The notes below the pieces were generated by a model. The model was not told the DNA's origin. It saw only the letters and a list, made by a program, of their open reading frames with translations, and did no database searches. The position numbers and the translations under genes were made by a program. Shown here one piece after another: positions 22,502 to 26,372 of a stretch of DNA of 26,372 nucleotides; position 1 is the first letter of the stretch, and each line of letters opens with the position of its first letter. Source of the DNA: JAWKUK01 sp041398605 (GTDB lineage: Bacteria > Planctomycetota > UBA1135 > GCA-002686595); assembly GCA_041398605.1 (NCBI GenBank), contig JAWKUK010000038.1, positions 1 through 26,372 on the forward strand. The letters are read 5' to 3'.

Positions 22502-23734
22502 TCATTTCTTGGCGTACTCCGGTGCTCCGGGGAATTCCCATTCGGCGACGAGCTTCAATGAAGGTGCACTTAGCAACCAGACACGGCCACTCTCCGTTAT
22601 ATTCTCTGGAAAGGCCCGATTGACGGTACCGCCCACCAAGATCACTCCAATTCCGCAATCAGTAGAGAGCCAATGGCCGGCACTTTGAAAAGGCGGAGAC
22701 CTCCAGCTGCTGAATTCAGTGCCGGTCCTACCGGACACAATGTCGACGCCGGAAGAAGGGGCAAATGGCCAGGCTACACAGATGTCTGGCACCTTGTCCC
22801 CATCTACGTCTCCAACGAAGCCGATACTTTGACCGTAGTTGCACGGATAGTTCCGCTTACTCAAGGCAGGGCCGCTATCGAAAAATAAGCATGGTTCCCC
22901 CCCGATTCGCATCATGGCAACTCGACCTACATTATCTTTCCATAGCGGATCCGAAACGACGACAAACACCTGTGCACCGACGCCTGTCGCATCAATGCGT
23001 GCCTGCCCCGAAGTCGGAGCCTTGAGTGGCGTGGTATACCATCCTGCCGCATCGGAATCAATGTCGAGTTCAAGAAGAGTCGTGCTGTAATTGTCCGCCG
23101 AAACGAGGGCGATGGCTCGCGGATGCTCGTAGCGAGATTGGGGAGCAAAACAAGCAGAGATGTAATTCAAATCATCCGGCGACTTCATGACCGAGGTCGA
23201 GGCATGCTTGCGACCCTCAGTAGAGACTACTACCAGTCCATCTTTCTTGCGCAATAAGACCAGCGCACGATCGCGTTCGGTCGAACTGTCCTCAATCGAC
23301 TCGATGCGCTCGCACCTAAGCAATTCCCGTCCATCAGGGAATGAGAAGAGCACAAATCGCCCGCTCTTGCGATCCACACAGCCCAGAAGGCTCGCCTTCT
23401 CGCCATCGATAAATCGCCAGGTCGGAAGCGTAGACCATGTCGGTTCCTGCAATAACGCAAAAGGGACATCCATCTGCACTCGCTGAGCTTCCATGCCGTC
23501 ATAAATCACTTCCACTCTCGCGCGCTGGCTCATGAAGTTGGGGTAGTTCCCCGTAATTACGTTGGAGGCCGTTGCGAAGATGGGGCCTCCAACGCCATTC
23601 GCAAGTAGCTGGACATGCCTACCAGCTCCGAATGCCCGCTTCTCAACATCTTCCACCTCTGCACGCTGCCCCAACGATATCGCTGTATTTGCGACGAAAG
23701 CGAGCAGTAGCGCCCGAATCAAGAAAGGGTTCAT
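22502..23734 (-). CDS. Secreted FG-GAP/VCBS-like repeat protein
   Basis: Encodes 410 aa from ATG 23734, chosen because MNPFLIRALLLAFVANTAIS is a convincing short signal peptide; upstream in-frame starts at 23815 (ATG) and 23818 (GTG) would add 27-28 residues before it. No clear SD is visible for any start. The mature protein is beta-rich with no enzymatic motif. SIGFVGDVDGDKVPDICVAW followed by VDIVSGRTG is an FG-GAP/integrin-alpha-type calcium-binding repeat (D-x-D-x-D). Only one repeat is clear; the remainder is degenerate. It follows the RHS gene by a short gap on the same strand and shares its lower GC, so the two are probably co-transcribed and act at the cell surface. An immunity or accessory role for the RHS protein is speculative. 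Confidence 0.68.
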   Translation of the reverse strand: MNPFLIRALLLAFVANTAISLGQRAEVEDVEKRAFGAGRHVQLLANGVGGPIFATASNVITGNYPNFMSQRARVEVIYDGMEAQRVQMDVPFALLQEPTWSTLPTWRFIDGEKASLLGCVDRKSGRFVLFSFPDGRELLRCERIESIEDSSTERDRALVLLRKKDGLVVVSTEGRKHASTSVMKSPDDLNYISACFAPQSRYEHPRAIALVSADNYSTTLLELDIDSDAAGWYTTPLKAPTSGQARIDATGVGAQVFVVVSDPLWKDNVGRVAMMRIGGEPCLFFDSGPALSKRNYPCNYGQSIGFVGDVDGDKVPDICVAWPFAPSSGVDIVSGRTGTEFSSWRSPPFQSAGHWLSTDCGIGVILVGGTVNRAFPENITESGRVWLLSAPSLKLVAEWEFPGAPEYAKK

Positions 23735-23836
23735 AAAGGCTATCGTCCAGCGACGGAACCTAGTTGCATTCTGGGAAATCGTCCAGCGCGCTGGCATTAA
23801 TTGCGAGTACAGCATCACAGAATCCTCAGTCGTGCG

Positions 23837-26372
23837 TTACAGTTGAGCGTAGCAACGGCAACAGAACCTCAACGTGAAGCTGGCCGAATGGCCACCGAAT
23901 GGTGCTCCCTCCATTTGGATTGTATAATCCACGCAACTGGAGTTCCAGGGACCGCTTCCTCCTGTGCAAGCGGCTTCGAGGTCTGCTGATCCATGGGGTT
24001 CGCTTCCCCCGGCTTGATCGCTATTAGGAGGGTTAACATTTATGACACTCCCGGGCGGGCTTCCTCCTTGCGTAGTCCGTGGCCAATCCCCTCTACCATG
24101 CCATTCTTTGTACTGAATGGAATCTACCTCTACGCGTTTCGGCCCGGACCCATCCGCCTCATACTGCCATACAAAAATCGCCCATTGGAGGTTCCATTGG
24201 CAAGGTTTGCTGCCGCAAGGATTATTTTCCGCGTCATTATTGGTCGTCAGGAAGTTCAAAGCGACCACGAAATAGCTGTCATCATGATTGCTCGGAATCC
24301 GACGGTTTTGGGCCTGTCGGACCCCCGCCGGCACAACACCGCTTGGGTCGATAATCGGGAATGCTTCAAACCCCTGCACGACACCTGGCTCGTCTCCTTG
24401 ACAGGTCTCAAGCGCAGCAAGTGCCATAGGACTATGCTGGCCCTGACCCGGGTCGCCAACTGAGGTAAATCGCAGAGGGCCGCGCTGCAAGCCGCCACCA
24501 ATGACCATGTTATTGAATTGCGACGCAGTGTAGAGATTTCCTCCATCGAGGTGAATTCCCGATCCACGTGTCGTCCAAGTGCCGAACGTAGATTGCATGC
24601 CACGATGGTGTGCATGCAATATTCCAAATCGGGTGTGATGGGCGCGCGAGCTTAGGCAATTGGCGTCATTGGATACTTGGACTCCGCCCGCCCAGGAAGC
24701 GTGCGCTGCGTAGTCGATCGAATCGACATCGCCGTCAAGATCCAGGTCCGCTCTGACGTCGTAAAGGCTGAAGGACCAGAGGATATTGACCCAGCCAGTA
24801 TCGGATGCGTCGGAATCCCCGTCACCGTCGACATCCCCCCAAGGCATGAGGACGGGCTGGCTAGTCATGTTGTAGAACAGCCGCTCGACTTGCTTTCCGG
24901 CCGAGGGGTCATCACCGTAGCATCCAATCACCGAGCCGGTGCGGTCGATGAAGAGTACGGTCTCGCGATCGCCCGCTCCGTCGTAGTCGTCATCGCGGCT
25001 CTCAAGCACGGCAGAGGCGCCGAAGCTGCCAGTTGCTTTCGAGTGTAGCTCGGCTAGCCACAGCCGTTCGACCAACGGATCGGCGTCCGACCCGCGGAAA
25101 CTAGCGAGCATTCCCATGTCCGATGGACGCGTTAGGAAGTACTCCCAATAATCATTGGCGTCGATGTCCAGGTCCAAATCGCGGTCGAGCTGCTCGCCAA
25201 TCAAGTGGTCAGCCGCGCTTCGCCGATAAAGTGCCAGAGCGGCACCACCTGTCGCGTTCTTCACTTCGACAATACGACCCCACGCGTCGTAGACGTAATC
25301 GAGCCTTAGGTCATCCAACAACATTCCTGACTTCGAGTACGTTGCACCAACTGCGTCGATCTCCTCGATCTCGTTGGCAGCACTGAACGTCACATCTGAA
25401 TCATATTCGTCAGCGTCGACGTAGTCGTTGTCACCAGTCCAATCGAGCTTGTAGTTGGACATGTTGCCGACCGCGTCGAGGGTGCGCGTCCACTCCATCG
25501 TCTCGTTGCTGATCGTACCGCTAAGCGTGCCGCGCTGCAGGTTCGTGAGCCGGTTGAGTCCGTCCATCGTCAGCAGAGTGTCCATCTGGCGCACGTTGGA
25601 CGTGTTCTTCTCGATGTAATCGTAGATCTCCTCAATGAACCCGCCTTCGTCCAGCGTGTACTGGCGATGTAGGAAGGTGCGATCGGTCGCGAGGTCCTTA
25701 TACCACTCGTCCTCGATGACGCGATTGAACTGATCCCAGTCGGCATAAGATCCGCCCCCTGCTCCGTCCGAATAGTCCATGACGAAGTCGTGCACGTGCA
25801 GATCGAGCCTCGACACACGCCTGTCGCCGACGAACTCGAAGGATGCAACGATCGTCGGCACTCCATCCTTAACGGAATTGGTACGCGCAGCATGCTCGTG
25901 GTAGCCCGACGTGTCCTGGTTGAAGGAGTAGAAGGTCCCCCCAGGCAAGGTTACCGATGCCGGGATGACGGTACGGGCACCGCTTCGGCTCGCAGGGGTG
26001 GTGGCAGCCCACGACCTCGTGTAGTCCATCGAGCAGGTGTGGGCCGCGATCCCTGATCCCCCAGTAACCGCCGAGTCCACATCCTGCGCGAAGGACGTCA
26101 TGCGTCCCCACTCGCCGTAGGTGTACTCGACTTGATCCACGATGCTTCCCGAGGTTGTTGCGTCGCGCTGAGTGGCCGTGATCATACGTCCAAGGCCATC
26201 ATACGCGAACTCCTTCAGCCGAACCGCGCCATCGATGTCGGTTCCGATGCTGAGGTCGTCGATGTTCGTACCGAGCGTTGACGCCGCGTCCGTCAGGATT
26301 CTTCCCGAGAGGTCGTAGCCCTTCTCGAGTACTGTCCCATCTTGGTCCTGGCGGAAGATCTCCTGCCCCTGC
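23837..26372 (-). CDS. RHS/YD-repeat surface protein with dockerin-like insert (5' end outside window)
   Basis: The minus-strand frame stays open to the window edge, so at least 844 C-terminal residues are seen and ATG 26185 is internal. YD/RHS repeats are scattered through the N-terminal half (GYDLSGRI, FAYDGLGRMITATQRDA, YVYDAWGRIVEVKNATGG). A dockerin-like pair follows, WGDVDGDGDSDASDT and ADLDLDGDVDSIDYAAH, each with D-x-D-x-D-G calcium ligands. Next is a degenerate RHS core, HHRGMQSTFGTWTT followed by HLDGGNLYTA, lacking the usual RDPxGY. The last 210 residues form a Cys-containing variable C-terminal region of no recognised family. RHS proteins are secreted shells often carrying C-terminal toxins; the dockerin-RHS combination is seen mostly in planctomycetes. 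No peptidase motif for tip release was recognised. Confidence 0.85.
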   Translation of the reverse strand, partial: QGQEIFRQDQDGTVLEKGYDLSGRILTDAASTLGTNIDDLSIGTDIDGAVRLKEFAYDGLGRMITATQRDATTSGSIVDQVEYTYGEWGRMTSFAQDVDSAVTGGSGIAAHTCSMDYTRSWAATTPASRSGARTVIPASVTLPGGTFYSFNQDTSGYHEHAARTNSVKDGVPTIVASFEFVGDRRVSRLDLHVHDFVMDYSDGAGGGSYADWDQFNRVIEDEWYKDLATDRTFLHRQYTLDEGGFIEEIYDYIEKNTSNVRQMDTLLTMDGLNRLTNLQRGTLSGTISNETMEWTRTLDAVGNMSNYKLDWTGDNDYVDADEYDSDVTFSAANEIEEIDAVGATYSKSGMLLDDLRLDYVYDAWGRIVEVKNATGGAALALYRRSAADHLIGEQLDRDLDLDIDANDYWEYFLTRPSDMGMLASFRGSDADPLVERLWLAELHSKATGSFGASAVLESRDDDYDGAGDRETVLFIDRTGSVIGCYGDDPSAGKQVERLFYNMTSQPVLMPWGDVDGDGDSDASDTGWVNILWSFSLYDVRADLDLDGDVDSIDYAAHASWAGGVQVSNDANCLSSRAHHTRFGILHAHHRGMQSTFGTWTTRGSGIHLDGGNLYTASQFNNMVIGGGLQRGPLRFTSVGDPGQGQHSPMALAALETCQGDEPGVVQGFEAFPIIDPSGVVPAGVRQAQNRRIPSNHDDSYFVVALNFLTTNNDAENNPCGSKPCQWNLQWAIFVWQYEADGSGPKRVEVDSIQYKEWHGRGDWPRTTQGGSPPGSVINVNPPNSDQAGGSEPHGSADLEAACTGGSGPWNSSCVDYTIQMEGAPFGGHSASFTLRFCCRCYAQL

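Overview
This is a high-GC bacterial window in which chromosomal, biosynthetic-like, phage-derived and mobile DNA are juxtaposed. The right end encodes an RHS-repeat protein with an embedded dockerin-like DxDxDG calcium-binding pair, next to a secreted FG-GAP-type protein. That combination is most familiar from Planctomycetota, although Myxococcota cannot be excluded. The assignment is an inference; there is no rRNA or other marker gene in the window.

Layout. (1) 1-426: 3' end of a HipA-like kinase. (2) 590-667: a scrap of an IS256-family element (transposase C-terminus plus element end). (3) 716-7762: a tightly overlapping operon encoding a small GRDP-like protein with a Cys/Pro tail, a class I SAM methyltransferase, a TauD/clavaminate-synthase-like Fe(II)/2OG oxygenase, a giant UvrA-like ATPase (1416 aa) with an extra third zinc/insertion module, and a second class I methyltransferase. 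A probable sixth gene starts at 7762 and is cut off by IS DNA. (4) 7928-10214: a 5'-truncated second copy of the first IS, itself hit by an intact IS256-family element (8809-10205) with a 9-bp target duplication. (5) 10799-11545: a membrane-anchored XRE regulator divergent from a small helical protein. (6) 11671-14499: an Mtr4/Ski2-like RNA helicase. (7) about 14.6-16.5 kb: an IS91-family element inserted in a phage terminase gene. (8) 16546-18600: prophage remnant with terminase large-subunit fragment, terminase small-subunit-like protein and a ParB-MTase fusion. (9) 18805-22111: a non-coding array of CGGTCWAC-N3-CGGTCACG sites, interrupted by a complete IS66 element (18827-21553, 8-bp TSD). 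(10) 22502-26372: the lower-GC FG-GAP and RHS genes.

The best candidate for an undescribed system is the 716-7762 operon. Every internal junction is an overlap or abutment, so the proteins are probably made together. Class I methyltransferases and an Fe(II)/2OG oxygenase are typical tailoring enzymes. Stand-alone UvrA paralogues are known self-resistance factors for DNA-binding natural products (DrrC and Ecm16 types). The small first protein ends in a short tail with two cysteines and could be a carrier or modified substrate. The whole unit is bracketed by two same-orientation copies of one IS, which suggests it was acquired as a mobile block. The second unexplained structure is the 11-bp-phased repeat array upstream of the phage-like genes, which looks like a protein-binding, origin or centromere-type region.
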